Made by a program: the position numbers and the translations under genes
Source of the DNA: Kibdelosporangium aridum
GTDB taxonomy: Bacteria; Actinomycetota; Actinomycetes; Mycobacteriales; Pseudonocardiaceae
Length of the DNA stretch: 64,000 nucleotides
NCBI RefSeq assembly: GCF_900176515.1
Contig: NZ_FWXV01000002.1
Location: 1,302,001-1,366,000, forward strand
Direction: 5' to 3'
The notes under the pieces: model-generated
What the model was told of the DNA's origin: nothing
Databases searched by the model: none
The model's input: the letters and a program-made list of their open reading frames with translations, nothing else
In this document: in pieces, positions 34,147 through 44,136 of the stretch
Layout of the letters: each line of letters starts with the position of its first letter
Position numbering within the stretch: position 1 is the stretch's first letter

Positions 34147-34727
34147 TTCGTCCGGACGTCGCCGGGATGCGTTGCCAGCAGCGCGATCGGCATGCCCTGA
34201 CGGCGAAGCACCCGGCCCCACAAGTCCTGTGTGGGCGAAGCCAGCACGTCGTTCGGCAGTGCGGGAACCACGATCCAGTCGCCGCGTTCGATCTCACCGC
34301 CGAGCTGATCGACGTCCCAGCCCGCGTAACCGGCGAACACCCGCAGTCCCTTGACTTTCGACGCGAGCGTGTCCGGATCGGCGTCCAGGTCCACAAGCGC
34401 CACCGGGCCACGGACGCTGATCACGCCCTTGAGGCTGGACGCGTCCTCACCCGTGCGCAACGCGGCCAAGCACAGCGCGGTCTTCTGCTCGACCGGCCCG
34501 CCGACGAACAGCGACTGCGGCTCGCTGACGTGATCACCCCAGGCGGGTAAGACGTCATGCACCGGTACGTCGCTCGGACGGTTCAGTACGACGCCGAGGG
34601 TGCCCTCGCTGCGACGGTGGTCTATCACGTAGACCACCGTCCGGCGGAAGTTCTCGTCGAGCAGGGTGGGCGCCGCCACGAGCAGCGTTCCTGGCTCTAC
34701 GTCAGCGTCGGGTCGCACAACGCACAT
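34143..34727 (-). CDS. YqgE/AlgH family protein (UPF0301)
   Basis: A 194-aa DUF179 protein. It contains VEPGTLLVAAPTLLDENFRRTVVYVIDH, GVVLNRPSDVPV, LFVGGPVEQ, RVFAGYAGWDVDQLGGEIERGDWIV and the terminal LWGRVLRRQ. It is conserved in actinobacteria and proteobacteria, and its biochemical role is unclear. ATG 34727 is the first in-frame start. Confidence 0.94.
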   Translation of the reverse strand: MCVVRPDADVEPGTLLVAAPTLLDENFRRTVVYVIDHRRSEGTLGVVLNRPSDVPVHDVLPAWGDHVSEPQSLFVGGPVEQKTALCLAALRTGEDASSLKGVISVRGPVALVDLDADPDTLASKVKGLRVFAGYAGWDVDQLGGEIERGDWIVVPALPNDVLASPTQDLWGRVLRRQGMPIALLATHPGDVRTN

Positions 34728-35176
34728 GATCCCATCAGCCCCGGGGACCTCATGAGACCCGGGCGGGTTGTAAAAAACGCGGGATGATCCGCCGGAACAA
34801 CAGCGGCACCCGGTAACGTTAGTAGCTAGGTCGGCGCGTCAACGTGTCCCCCGGGCTCAACCACAAAAGCCTTCATGGAATACCGGTAACGCAGGAGCCA
34901 TGTCGCGCCTATCGCCGAGAGGCGACCGGGCGCGTCGACCCCCTCGCTCTGGGCGACCCTGCTCGCTGTGCTTCGCTACAGCTCGCCGGGTCGCTCGGCA
35001 TCATTTTGGGGGGCCGAGCCCCCCAAACCCCCACGGTGCGGGCTCCTTCTGACCCAGCGCTGGGCGCTTTTCGCTTTCACCAGCCACCGGCCTGCTGGCT
35101 GGGGCTGCGGTGGGTTCATGTGGCCGAGTATTCGATGTTGGCTGTCGGTTTCCTGTTTTGCGTAGGCTGGACGCTC
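34728..35176. other. 449-bp intergenic region with palindromic hairpin
   Basis: No convincing coding frame. It holds a perfect 10-bp stem (TTTGGGGGGC and GCCCCCCAAA, loop CGA, 35005-35027) and a smaller GCTGT/ACAGC hairpin just before it. The flanks look like a dispersed GC-rich repeat or a relic. It must also carry the promoters of the divergent yqgE and MFS genes, which I cannot pinpoint. Confidence 0.6.
35005..35027. repeat. Perfect G/C hairpin, 10-bp arms, 3-nt loop
   Basis: TTTGGGGGGC-CGA-GCCCCCCAAA. It is palindromic and resembles short intergenic repeats common in Pseudonocardiales genomes. It has no attached T-tract beyond the stem, so a terminator role is uncertain. Confidence 0.6.
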
Positions 35177-36478
35177 GTGACAGTGGTGGTCGACGACAAG
35201 AGGAAAGTGCCTACGCGGCAGTTGCTGGCACTGCGTGAGTTCCGTCGACTGCTCTACCTGCGCTTCTCATCGCAGTGGGCGGACGGCCTGTTCCAGACCG
35301 GGCTGGCCGGGGCGGTGATCTTCAACCCGGAGCGTGGTGCGGATCCGCTGACCATCGCGACCGGTTTCACGGCGCTGCTGCTGCCGTACTCGATCGTGGG
35401 TCCCTTCGCGGGTGCGTTGCTGGACCGGTGGGATCGCAGGCGGGTGCTCGTGGTGGCCAGTCTGCTGCGTGCGGGGCTGATCCTGGCCGCGACGATCGGG
35501 TTGCTCGCTGGGGCGCCGAGTGGGCTGTTGTTCCTGATGTCCCTGATGGTTCTTGGGGTCACCCGGTTCATGGGCTCAGGTCTTTCCGCAGCTCTCCCGC
35601 ACGTGGTGCCCGAACGAAATCTGGTGCAAGCCAACTCGATCGCCGTAACCCTCGGCTCGATCGTGGCCGTGTTCGGCGGTGGGTGCGCGATCGCCTTGCG
35701 CAAGGTCTTCGGTGAGGACGACTACGGCTCCGGCATCACCACGTCGTTCGCGATCGTCGGCACCGTGCTCGCGGTCCTGTTCGCGGTGAAGTTCGAGCGC
35801 GGCAAGCTCGGACCGGACCAAGTGGACGAACCCGCCGGAACGTTCATGGCCGTCGCGCGCGGCCTTTTCGACGGCGCCAGAGCGGCCTGGCAGGCGCCTC
35901 GCGTGGTCGCTGGGTTCGTCGCGTTGTTCGCGCACCGGATCTCCCAGAGCATCGCGCTGCTCATGGCTGTACTGCTGATGCGCTACTACTTCACCGACTT
36001 CGGCTGGCTCAAGGCCGGGCTGACCGGACTCGGTGAGATCGCCGCGTTCGCCGGGGTCGGCATCTTCATCGCCGGGCTGGTCACGCCGAAGCTGGTCGAC
36101 CGGTTCGGCAGGCACCCGACGGTCATCGGCGCGTTGCTGCTCGTCGCCGCCGCGATGGCCGGGCTCGGCCTGCCGATGACGCTGCCGACCATGCTCGGCG
36201 CCGCGTTCCTGATGTTCGGCGCGGGCCAGGTGATCAAGCTCTGCGTCGACGCGGTGATCCAGGCCGACATCGGCGACGAGTCCCGTGGCCGGGTGTTCTC
36301 GCTCTACGACATGTTCTTCAACGTCACCCAGGTGGCGGCGATCGCGGTGGCCGCGGCGGTCATCCCCGCCAACGGCCACTCCCACGGCCTAATCGTCGCG
36401 ACGATCGTCTTCTACCTGCTCGGCGTGGTCGGCTACGTCTTCGCCAGCCGCCGGGACCACGCTGCTCACGTCGTCTAG
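35177..36478 (+). CDS. MFS transporter
   Basis: A 433-aa 12-helix transporter. The N-terminus is FRRLLYLRFSSQWADGLFQTGLAGAVIF, motif A is GALLDRWDRRRVLVVASLLRAG, and the central loop is IQADIGDESRGRVFSLYDMFFNV. The substrate is unknown. GTG 35177 places a short cytoplasmic N-terminus before helix 1; the longer frame upstream runs through the hairpin region and is rejected. Its 3' end overlaps convergent cca by 90 bp. Confidence 0.88.
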   Translation: MTVVVDDKRKVPTRQLLALREFRRLLYLRFSSQWADGLFQTGLAGAVIFNPERGADPLTIATGFTALLLPYSIVGPFAGALLDRWDRRRVLVVASLLRAGLILAATIGLLAGAPSGLLFLMSLMVLGVTRFMGSGLSAALPHVVPERNLVQANSIAVTLGSIVAVFGGGCAIALRKVFGEDDYGSGITTSFAIVGTVLAVLFAVKFERGKLGPDQVDEPAGTFMAVARGLFDGARAAWQAPRVVAGFVALFAHRISQSIALLMAVLLMRYYFTDFGWLKAGLTGLGEIAAFAGVGIFIAGLVTPKLVDRFGRHPTVIGALLLVAAAMAGLGLPMTLPTMLGAAFLMFGAGQVIKLCVDAVIQADIGDESRGRVFSLYDMFFNVTQVAAIAVAAAVIPANGHSHGLIVATIVFYLLGVVGYVFASRRDHAAHVV

Positions 36479-37897
36479 CCCCTGCTCAGCAGCCCAGCGC
36501 CGCAGCTCGGCCACGGCCTCGTCGTGGTCGAGCGGGCCCCGGTCGAGGCGCAGGTCCTTGAGGAACTTCCAGGCCTTGCCGACCATCGGGCCCGGCTTGA
36601 GGCCGAGGATCCGCATGATCTCGTTGCCGTCCAGGTCCGGCCGGACCCTGGCGAGGTCCTCGTCGGCCGCGATCCGGGCGATCCGTGCCTCCAGGTCGTC
36701 GTACGAGCGCTGCAGCGCCTGCGCCTTGCGGCGGTTGCGGGTCGTGCAGTCCGCGCGGACCAGCTTGTTCAGCCGCTCGAGCAGGTCACCGGCGTCGGTG
36801 ACGTACCGGCGCACCGCCGAGTCGGTCCACTCGCCCTTGCCGTAGCCGTGGAACCGCAGGTGCAGGAACACGAGCTTGGCGACGCTCTCGATGATCTCCT
36901 TCGAGTACCGCAGCGCCCGCAAGCGCTTGCGGACCATCTTGGCGCCGACCACCTCGTGGTGGTGGAAGCTCACGCCACCGCCGGGGATGTACCTGCGGGT
37001 GTCCGGCTTGCCGATGTCGTGCAGCAGCGCGGCCAGCCGCAGGACCAGGTCCGGCTCGCTGCCGTCCTCCTCGAGGTCGATCGCCTGCTCGAGGACCACC
37101 AGCGAGTGCTGGTAGACGTCCTTGTGCTGGTGGTGCTCGTCGATCTCCAGCCGCATCGCGGGCACCTCGGGCAGCACGTAGTCGGCCAGCCCGCTGTCCA
37201 CCATCAGCTCCACGCCCCGCCGCGGCTCGACGCCACACAGCAGTTTGGACAGCTCGACCTGGACGCGCTCCGCGGTGATCCGCTCGATCTGGCCGGCCAT
37301 CCGTTGCATCGCATCGACCACGCGTGGCGCGGCGGTGAACCCGAGCTGGCTGGTGAACCGAGCGGCCCGCATCATCCGCAGCGGGTCGTCGCCGAACGAC
37401 TCCTCCGGCGTCGCCGGGGTGTCCAGGACCTTGGCCTCCAGCGCCGCCATGCCGTCGTACGGGTCGACGAACTGCTTGGTGGCCAAGTTCACGGCCATCG
37501 CGTTGACGGTGAAGTCCCGCCGCTTGAGGTCGTCCTCGATCGAGTCACCGAACCGCACCTCGGGGTTACGCGACACACCGTCGTACTGGTCGGCCCGGAA
37601 CGTGGTGATCTCACACGTCAGTCCGTCCTTGGTGGCCCCGACCGTGCCGAAGGCGATGCCGATGTCCCAGACCGCGTCCGCCCAGCCCGACACCAGGCGC
37701 ATGACCTGCTCCGGGCGGGCGTCGGTGGTGAAGTCCAGGTCTTTGCCCAATTCGCCCAGCAGCGCGTCCCGCACGCTCCCGCCGACAAGGAAAAGGCTGT
37801 GACCTGCCTTGGCGAACAAGGCGGACAGCTCTTCCGCGACCGGGGAGATGCGCATGAGTTCCACTACCGCATTCTGCTTGGCAAGCATCGTCGACAC
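36389..37897 (-). CDS. cca: CCA tRNA nucleotidyltransferase
   Basis: A 502-aa enzyme that adds or repairs the tRNA 3' CCA. The nucleotidyltransferase motif is LFLVGGSVRDALLGELGKDLDFTTDARPE with its metal Asp residues. The RNA-binding region is RRDFTVNAMAV and DPLRMMRAARFTSQLGF, and an HD domain follows (ALLHDIGKPDTRR). It matches the actinobacterial PcnA/Rv3907c position upstream of a NUDIX gene. The start is GTG 37897 or ATG 37888. The last 30 codons overlap the MFS gene on the other strand. Confidence 0.95.
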   Translation of the reverse strand: MSTMLAKQNAVVELMRISPVAEELSALFAKAGHSLFLVGGSVRDALLGELGKDLDFTTDARPEQVMRLVSGWADAVWDIGIAFGTVGATKDGLTCEITTFRADQYDGVSRNPEVRFGDSIEDDLKRRDFTVNAMAVNLATKQFVDPYDGMAALEAKVLDTPATPEESFGDDPLRMMRAARFTSQLGFTAAPRVVDAMQRMAGQIERITAERVQVELSKLLCGVEPRRGVELMVDSGLADYVLPEVPAMRLEIDEHHQHKDVYQHSLVVLEQAIDLEEDGSEPDLVLRLAALLHDIGKPDTRRYIPGGGVSFHHHEVVGAKMVRKRLRALRYSKEIIESVAKLVFLHLRFHGYGKGEWTDSAVRRYVTDAGDLLERLNKLVRADCTTRNRRKAQALQRSYDDLEARIARIAADEDLARVRPDLDGNEIMRILGLKPGPMVGKAWKFLKDLRLDRGPLDHDEAVAELRRWAAEQGLDDVSSVVPAAGEDVADHAEQVEDDRRDD

Positions 37898-37943
37898 GGC
37901 GAATCAGGCTAGTTGACGTGGCGAGACGATTACGATCGAGTTC

Positions 37944-38507
37944 ATGTCCCCGTCATCCGGACGTCCCAACGGCACCCGGTCCGGGCGCCGCGGCAGGCGC
38001 CGGGGCAGACGGCTGACGACGGTCGACGAGACCTCCGCCGGCGGCCTGGTGATCGACGAGGACAGAGCCAAGGCAGTGGTCATCGGCAGACTGGACCGCA
38101 GGGGACGGCTGCTCTGGTCACTGCCCAAGGGACACATCGAGGACGGCGAGACGCCGGAACAGACCGCGGTGCGTGAGGTCAAGGAAGAGACCGGCATCAC
38201 CGGCGAGGTCGTCCGCTCCCTTGGCTCGATCGACTACTGGTTCGTGGCGGAGAACCGGCGGGTGCACAAAACCGTGCACCACTACCTGCTGCACGCCCTG
38301 TCCGGCGAGCTGTCCGATGAGGACACCGAAGTGACCGAGGTGGCGTGGGTCGCGCTTGATGATCTTGACGATCGGCTGGCGTATGCGGACGAGCGCCGGT
38401 TGGTGCGCAAGGCGGTGCAACTACTCTCCGAGTCAACAACGACACCGCTCGAGGGTGAAGTGTCGTTCTCGGATGGCCTCGATGCGCCGAAGGGTCGAAA
38501 CCAATGA
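37944..38507 (+). CDS. NUDIX hydrolase (MutT4-like)
   Basis: 187 aa. The Nudix box [20 protein letters not shown] is complete, with the catalytic REVKEE. The N-terminus is basic ([12 protein letters not shown]). It hydrolyses a nucleoside diphosphate-linked substrate; M. tuberculosis MutT4 (Rv3908) sits in the same position. Its stop overlaps the next start as ATGA. Confidence 0.93.
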   Translation: MSPSSGRPNGTRSGRRGRRRGRRLTTVDETSAGGLVIDEDRAKAVVIGRLDRRGRLLWSLPKGHIEDGETPEQTAVREVKEETGITGEVVRSLGSIDYWFVAENRRVHKTVHHYLLHALSGELSDEDTEVTEVAWVALDDLDDRLAYADERRLVRKAVQLLSESTTTPLEGEVSFSDGLDAPKGRNQ

Positions 38508-40684
38508 GTGGGCTGCGTCATGCAACCCGTCACAAGCTTTCCGCCGCCCTCGCGGCGGGTGTCCTGCTGGCCGGATCAGCGCCGCTGACCGCCGCCGCCC
38601 AGCCCGGTCCTGAGCCGCTGATCGCGCCGATCGGGATGGCCCGCACGCAACCGGCCAACACCCCGTCCCGGCTCAAGCTGGACATCGATCAGCTCGATCC
38701 GCGGGTGATCCGGTCGGACACCCCGACGGTCACGATCAAGGGCCGCGTCACCAACGTCGGTGACCGGCGGATCGACCAGGTCGAGGTCCGGTTACAGCGC
38801 GGCGAGGCACTGACCGACGAGGGCAAGCTGCGGGCCGCGATGACCCAGCCACCGAACGCGGAGATCGCCAAGCCGCCGTTCACGCTGGTCACCAAGTCGC
38901 TCGAGCAGGGTGCCAGCGCCACCTTCACCGCCACGTACTCGCTCGACCAGCTCAGGCTGGACCAGCCGGGCGTCTACCCGGTGCTGATCAACGTCAACGG
39001 CAGGCCGGAGTACGGCGGCGCGGAACGGCTGGCCGGCCTGAACGTGCTGCTGCCGGTGCTGTCCTTGCCGGGCCGGGGCAGCTCGACGCCGCAGGCACCG
39101 GCGAAGATCACCCTGTTGTGGCCGTTGGCTGACGATCACCCTCGGGTGGTCCGGCAGGCCTCCGGTGAGCAACAGCTGGTCCTTGGCGACGACGACCTGG
39201 CGTCATCGCTGCAGATCGGCGGCAGGCTCTACGGGATGCTGAACGCGGTCGAGGCCGCCACCAGGTCGAATTCCTCGCTGATGTCGTCGATCTGCTTCGC
39301 GGTCGACGGTGACCTGCTGGAAACCGTGCAGGCGATGGCCAACGGCTACCAGGTGCAGGGCCCGAACGGATCGACCACGCCCGGCAAGGGCAACGCCTTC
39401 GCGCAGCGTTGGCTCGTCACGCTTCGGTCCTTGGCTGCCGGGCAGTGCGTGATCGCGCTGCCGTACGCCGATGCTGACGTGTCCGCGCTGTCCCGCACGG
39501 GCGCAGCGGATCTGGCCAAGACGGCCGTGAACCAGAGTCTCGCCACGGTAGGCAACATCCTGCAGCCGACGAAGCCACTGCCCGGGGTGATCTGGCCGGT
39601 CGACGGCACGATCGACCAGCGTGCGCTGAGCGACATCGCCGGGGCCACGCCGACGACCGTGCTGGCCAATCCGGCGCGGCTCAAGGGCGTCAACGGCCCC
39701 GCGCCGTACGCCGTCGGCCAATCCGACCGGGTGGTCCCGATCGACGAGCTGACCTCGTCCTCGCTGGCCGGTCCGGTCGCCGCGGAGGCCGGACCGGTCT
39801 CGGTGCAGAACGGCCTGGCGACGCTGCTGTTCCGGGCCACTCAGTCCGGGCAGTCCGTGCTGGTCGCGCCGCCGCGCCGGTGGACCGCACCGGCCAGCGA
39901 GCTGACCGTCTACCTGCAGTCGATCGGCCGGATGTTCACCGACAGGCTGGCCAACCCGCTCCCGCTCGAAGACCTGACCGGCACGCCGAACGGCTCGGCC
40001 ACCGGCCTTGACTACCCCGAGCAGGACGTCGCCGCCGAGCTGCCTTCCTCGGTGCTCGACCAGATCGCCAAGGCCAACAGCATCCAGCGGGACCTGCTCG
40101 GCGCGATGCTGCCGGACGACACCCGCCCGGTGAACCCGGAGACGCTGATCTTCCCGATCCGCAACAGCCTGCTGCGAGCCAGCTCCAGCTCGTGGCGGGG
40201 CAACGTCACCGGCGGCACCCAGGCCACTGCCATCGCCGTCGGCGAGCTCGACGCGCTGCGTTCGCAGGTCACCGTCAGCCCGCCCGGCCCGCCCATCACG
40301 CTGGCCTCGTCCAACAGCCCGATCCCGATCCGGATCGGCAACAACCTCCCGGTGACCGTGCGGGTCAAGCTGATCATCCCGGAGAGCGCGGGCCTGCGGC
40401 CCGGCACGGTGACCGAGCGGCCGATCGCCGCCCGCAGCACGTTCACCGACCTCGTCCCGGCCGAATTGCTGCGCGCGGGGAAGTTCACCGCGGACGTGTG
40501 GGTCACCACACCGGGTGGCACCCCGCTGGGCACCGTCTCCAGAATTGAGATCTCGTCGGGGTCCTACGGCACGATCACCGTGGCGGTCACCAGCATCGCC
40601 GGTGGCATGCTGGTACTGCTTGCCGCCCGGCGCGTCTACCGTCGCATCAAGCAGAAGAAGAACCAGGAGCCCACACCGGCTTGA
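38504..40684 (+). CDS. DUF6049 family exported membrane protein
   Basis: 726 aa, the Rv3909-type protein conserved upstream of murJ in actinobacteria. The N-terminal signal is [22 protein letters not shown] large extracytoplasmic region includes an Ig-like segment ([29 protein letters not shown]). A C-terminal helix ([29 protein letters not shown]) leaves a basic cytoplasmic tail. Function unknown, presumably cell-wall related by context. Translation is coupled to the NUDIX gene. Confidence 0.92.
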   Translation: MSGLRHATRHKLSAALAAGVLLAGSAPLTAAAQPGPEPLIAPIGMARTQPANTPSRLKLDIDQLDPRVIRSDTPTVTIKGRVTNVGDRRIDQVEVRLQRGEALTDEGKLRAAMTQPPNAEIAKPPFTLVTKSLEQGASATFTATYSLDQLRLDQPGVYPVLINVNGRPEYGGAERLAGLNVLLPVLSLPGRGSSTPQAPAKITLLWPLADDHPRVVRQASGEQQLVLGDDDLASSLQIGGRLYGMLNAVEAATRSNSSLMSSICFAVDGDLLETVQAMANGYQVQGPNGSTTPGKGNAFAQRWLVTLRSLAAGQCVIALPYADADVSALSRTGAADLAKTAVNQSLATVGNILQPTKPLPGVIWPVDGTIDQRALSDIAGATPTTVLANPARLKGVNGPAPYAVGQSDRVVPIDELTSSSLAGPVAAEAGPVSVQNGLATLLFRATQSGQSVLVAPPRRWTAPASELTVYLQSIGRMFTDRLANPLPLEDLTGTPNGSATGLDYPEQDVAAELPSSVLDQIAKANSIQRDLLGAMLPDDTRPVNPETLIFPIRNSLLRASSSSWRGNVTGGTQATAIAVGELDALRSQVTVSPPGPPITLASSNSPIPIRIGNNLPVTVRVKLIIPESAGLRPGTVTERPIAARSTFTDLVPAELLRAGKFTADVWVTTPGGTPLGTVSRIEISSGSYGTITVAVTSIAGGMLVLLAARRVYRRIKQKKNQEPTPA

Positions 40685-40701
40685 CCAGAGCGAGGACACC
40701 C

Positions 40702-42399
40702 GTGCCCCCCGCTGGCGGCGGCAGACGACAGCAACCCCCGAGACCCCCGGCCCAGAAGGTGTCACAGCAGGCACCACCGAAGGCCGCACAGCCTCAGCAG
40801 CCTCGGGGGTCGTTCGGGCGTGCCGTCGGATCGATGGCGTTGGCCACCCTGGTCAGCCGGATCACCGGTTTCCTGTGGAAGCTCATGCTCGCCGTCGCGG
40901 TGGGGCTCGGCGCGGTCAACGACTCGTTCACGGTGGCCAACACGCTGCCCAACATCGTCTTCGAGATGCTGCTCGGTGGCGTGCTGGCCAGCGTGGTCGT
41001 GCCGCTGCTGGTGCGCGCGCAGGACGATCCGGACGGGGGGTTGGCCTACACGCAGCGTCTGCTGACCGTCGGCATGACGCTGCTCGCGGTGGGCACGATC
41101 ATCGCGACCGCCGCCGCACCGTTCCTGACCAGCGTGCTCGTCGACAACTCGACCGGCCAGGCCAACACCGAGCTGGTGACGGCTTTCGCGTACCTGCTGC
41201 TGCCGGAGATCTTCTTCTACGGCCTGTTCGCGCTGCTCACCGCGATCCTGAACGCCAAGCACGTGTTCGGGCCGACGGCGTGGGCGCCGGTGGTCAACAA
41301 CCTCGTGGTGATGGTGACCATCGGGATCTACGCGATCGTGCCTGGCGAGATCTCGCTCGACCCGGTCCGGATGGGCGACGTGAAGCTGCTGGTCCTGGGG
41401 ATCGGCGTGACGCTGGGCATCGTGGTCCAGTCGTTCATGTTGGTGCCGGCGCTTCGCCGGGTCGGCTTCAAGTTCCGGTGGAACTGGGGCTTCGACTCGC
41501 GGCTCAAGGAGTTCGGCGGGCTGGCGCTGTGGATCCTCGGTTACGTCGCGATCAGCCAGATCGGCTACGTCATCAGCACCCGCGTACTGACCGCGGGCGC
41601 TCCCGGTGGTGCGGCCATCTACAGCTACGCGTGGCTGCTGCTGCAGTTGCCGTACGGCGTCATCGGTGTCTCACTGCTGACGGCGATCATGCCTCGGTTG
41701 AGCCGTGCTGCCGCGGATGGTGACGACCGCAAGCTGATCACCGATCTGTCGTACGCCAGCCGCCTGTCGGCCGTGATCCTCGTGCCCATTTCGGCCGTCC
41801 TGACTGTCACCGGGACGTCCATCGGCATCGTGCTGTTCTCGCACGGCGCGAGCGACACCGCTCAAGCGACGAGACTCGGTGAGTCGCTCGCGGTGTCCGC
41901 GTTCGGCTTGCTGCCGTATGCGTTGGTCATGCTGCAGCTGCGGGTGTTCTACGCGATGAAGGACGCCCGGACCCCGACGTTGATCATGGTCGTGATGACC
42001 GCGGTGAAGGTGCCGCTGCTGTACATGTGCGAGGCGGTGCTGGCGCCGGAGCACGTGGTCCTCGGTGTGATGATGATCAACTCGCTGAGTTTCGTCGTCG
42101 GTGCGGTGCTCGGACAGGTGTGGCTCTGGCTTCGGCTGGGGCACCTGAGGACCAAGCGGGTCGTCGGGGTGACGCTCTTCTCGGTCTTCGCAGGCGGGCT
42201 TGGGGTCGCCGCCGGGCTCGGGGTGGCCAAGCTGCTCGGCGGGCTGCTCCCGGAAGCAGCCACGGCCAGGGCGTTGTTGTCCCTGTTCATCCAGGGGACA
42301 GTCGCCGGGGTGGTGTCGTTCGGTGTGCTCGTCGCGCTCAAGGTCGACGAGCTCAAGCCGGCCACCGCGAAAATCACCCGACTGATTCGTCGCCGCTGA
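40702..42399 (+). CDS. murJ: Lipid II flippase MurJ (MviN)
   Basis: A 565-aa MATE/MOP-fold flippase. It shows GSMALATLVSRITGFLWKLMLAVAVGLGAVNDSFTVANTLPNIVFEMLLGGVLASVVVPLLV and LPEIFFYGLFALLTAILNAKHVFGPTAWAPVVNN, both typical of MurJ. It moves lipid II across the membrane for peptidoglycan synthesis. GTG 40702 follows AGCGAGGA by 6 nt; TTG 40681 overlaps the previous stop. Unlike mycobacterial MviN, it ends after the last helices (a short basic tail), with the pseudokinase encoded separately. Confidence 0.95.
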   Translation: MPPAGGGRRQQPPRPPAQKVSQQAPPKAAQPQQPRGSFGRAVGSMALATLVSRITGFLWKLMLAVAVGLGAVNDSFTVANTLPNIVFEMLLGGVLASVVVPLLVRAQDDPDGGLAYTQRLLTVGMTLLAVGTIIATAAAPFLTSVLVDNSTGQANTELVTAFAYLLLPEIFFYGLFALLTAILNAKHVFGPTAWAPVVNNLVVMVTIGIYAIVPGEISLDPVRMGDVKLLVLGIGVTLGIVVQSFMLVPALRRVGFKFRWNWGFDSRLKEFGGLALWILGYVAISQIGYVISTRVLTAGAPGGAAIYSYAWLLLQLPYGVIGVSLLTAIMPRLSRAAADGDDRKLITDLSYASRLSAVILVPISAVLTVTGTSIGIVLFSHGASDTAQATRLGESLAVSAFGLLPYALVMLQLRVFYAMKDARTPTLIMVVMTAVKVPLLYMCEAVLAPEHVVLGVMMINSLSFVVGAVLGQVWLWLRLGHLRTKRVVGVTLFSVFAGGLGVAAGLGVAKLLGGLLPEAATARALLSLFIQGTVAGVVSFGVLVALKVDELKPATAKITRLIRRR

Positions 42400-42493
42400 G
42401 CTGGGCGACCGTCATGGCTCGCGGGTTTCCCGTAGGCTCGCTACGAGGTATCCGTTGCGCGCGGATAGATGGCGCGTCAGACGGGAGAGTGCG

Positions 42494-44101
42494 GTGACGA
42501 CCAGGAGGACCGACTACACCAACGACGCGACCGTCCGAGGCGTTCGCGCGACAGGTGGTGACCTGCTTCCGGGCGGGGTCATCGGTGATGGTCGCTATCG
42601 TCTGCTGGCTCCGTTCGGAGTCGATCTACGCGGCAACGCCCACCTGTGGCGTGCCAGAGACGGCCAACTGCGTCGGGATGTCGCTCTCACTGTGCTGGTC
42701 GGTGACCCGACCAACCGGGATGCGACCGTTGCCGCCCGTCGGACGTTGGAGCGTGCTGCCCACGCCGCCCGATTCACCAGCCCGACGGTCTCCCGTGTGC
42801 TCGACGTGCTCGGTGTCGGCGGCGGCATCGACCCGAGTGAAGGCGTGCTCGGTGTCGTCGTCGCGGATTTCGCGCAGGGCACGGACCTCGTCGACCTGAT
42901 CGCCGAACACCCGCTGCCTGCCGGGACCGCGGCTCGTCTGGTCGAACCACTGGCCATCGCCGTGGAACAGGCGCACCACACCGGCCTGGTGCTCGGTGTC
43001 GATCACCCGCAGCGCGTCCGTGTCGGCCCGGACGGCTCGCTGCGGCTCGCCTTCCCCGGTCCGCTGCCGCAGGCCACCTTGCAGGACGACGTCAAAGGCC
43101 TCGGCGCGATCCTCTACTTGCTGCTGACCGGCCGTTGGGCGCTGCCAGGCGGTCCGCCGACCATCCCGGTCGCACCGCGCGAACGCAACGGCGCACCCGT
43201 ATCGCCTGCCGTGCTCCGCCAGGACGTCCCGGACGACCTGGCCGACCTGGCCGTGCGCAGCATCGCGGACACGTCCCTCGGCGGCATCCGGACCAGCTCC
43301 GCACTGCTGACGGTGCTCGAAGGGATCGCTCAGCGCGCCGAGCTGATCGAGCAGCAGACCGAGTTGCTCAACCCGGTGCTGCCCGGCGGGGACCGGCTGG
43401 CCGACCAGGACACGATCTGGACGACCAACAAGCGTCCGCCCAGGGATGACGACCGGCGCCGCAAGCTGGCCATCGGTGTGACGGCGTTGACCGTGGCCAC
43501 GGTGGGTGTGCTCGCGTGGGTTGGCATGCAGCTGATCAGCTTCTTCGGTAGCGACCCGGTGCCCGCCGCCGTCCAGCAGACCGTGGTGGCAAGCCCGCCG
43601 CCCGCCAGCGGCGGCAACGGCAACCAGCCGCAGGCCAACCCGCCACCCGCGCCGAAGCCCGCCGGTCCGGTCAAGCCGACCAGGGTCGTGGTCTATTCGG
43701 TCAAGGGAGACAAGGACAACGCCCGCACGGTCGGCCGGGTCAACGACGGCAAGCCGGGCACGGTGTGGTCGACCGTCCGGTACAAGCAACCGTTCCCCAC
43801 GGCCAAGCCGGGCATCGGCATCATGTCGACGTTCAAGGAGCCGGCCAAGCTGGCCCAGGTGATCATCGACTCGCCCAGTGAAGGCACGGTCGTGGAGATC
43901 CGGTCGGCCGCGTCGGCGACCGCGAAGTTCGAGGACACCAAGGTGATCGGCACCGCGACGTTGACCAACGGCAAGACCGAGATCGCGCTGTCGGCGGCCG
44001 AACCGACCCAGAACGTGATGGTCTGGATCACCAAGCTCGGCGTGGACGAAGACCAGAACGTCAGTCAGATCCGCGAGGTCGAGTTCCAACTGGCCCAGTA
44101 A
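42494..44101 (+). CDS. Membrane pseudokinase (MviN-type kinase-like domain)
   Basis: 535 aa. An N-terminal kinase-like domain opens with GGVIGDGRYRLLAPFGVDLRGNAHLWRARD. The VAxK lysine position reads VALTVL, and neither HRD nor DFG is present (HPQRVRVGPDGSLRLAF), so it is catalytically dead. A membrane helix (KLAIGVTALTVATVGVLAWVGM) precedes a Pro-rich linker and an extracytoplasmic beta-domain like that of mycobacterial MviN. There the pseudokinase is phosphorylated by PknB and binds FhaA. GTG 42494 has GGGAGA upstream. It probably acts with MurJ. Confidence 0.85.
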   Translation: MTTRRTDYTNDATVRGVRATGGDLLPGGVIGDGRYRLLAPFGVDLRGNAHLWRARDGQLRRDVALTVLVGDPTNRDATVAARRTLERAAHAARFTSPTVSRVLDVLGVGGGIDPSEGVLGVVVADFAQGTDLVDLIAEHPLPAGTAARLVEPLAIAVEQAHHTGLVLGVDHPQRVRVGPDGSLRLAFPGPLPQATLQDDVKGLGAILYLLLTGRWALPGGPPTIPVAPRERNGAPVSPAVLRQDVPDDLADLAVRSIADTSLGGIRTSSALLTVLEGIAQRAELIEQQTELLNPVLPGGDRLADQDTIWTTNKRPPRDDDRRRKLAIGVTALTVATVGVLAWVGMQLISFFGSDPVPAAVQQTVVASPPPASGGNGNQPQANPPPAPKPAGPVKPTRVVVYSVKGDKDNARTVGRVNDGKPGTVWSTVRYKQPFPTAKPGIGIMSTFKEPAKLAQVIIDSPSEGTVVEIRSAASATAKFEDTKVIGTATLTNGKTEIALSAAEPTQNVMVWITKLGVDEDQNVSQIREVEFQLAQ

Positions 44102-44136
44102 ACGGCCACCACGCTGGACATGACTAAGCTGCCCGG

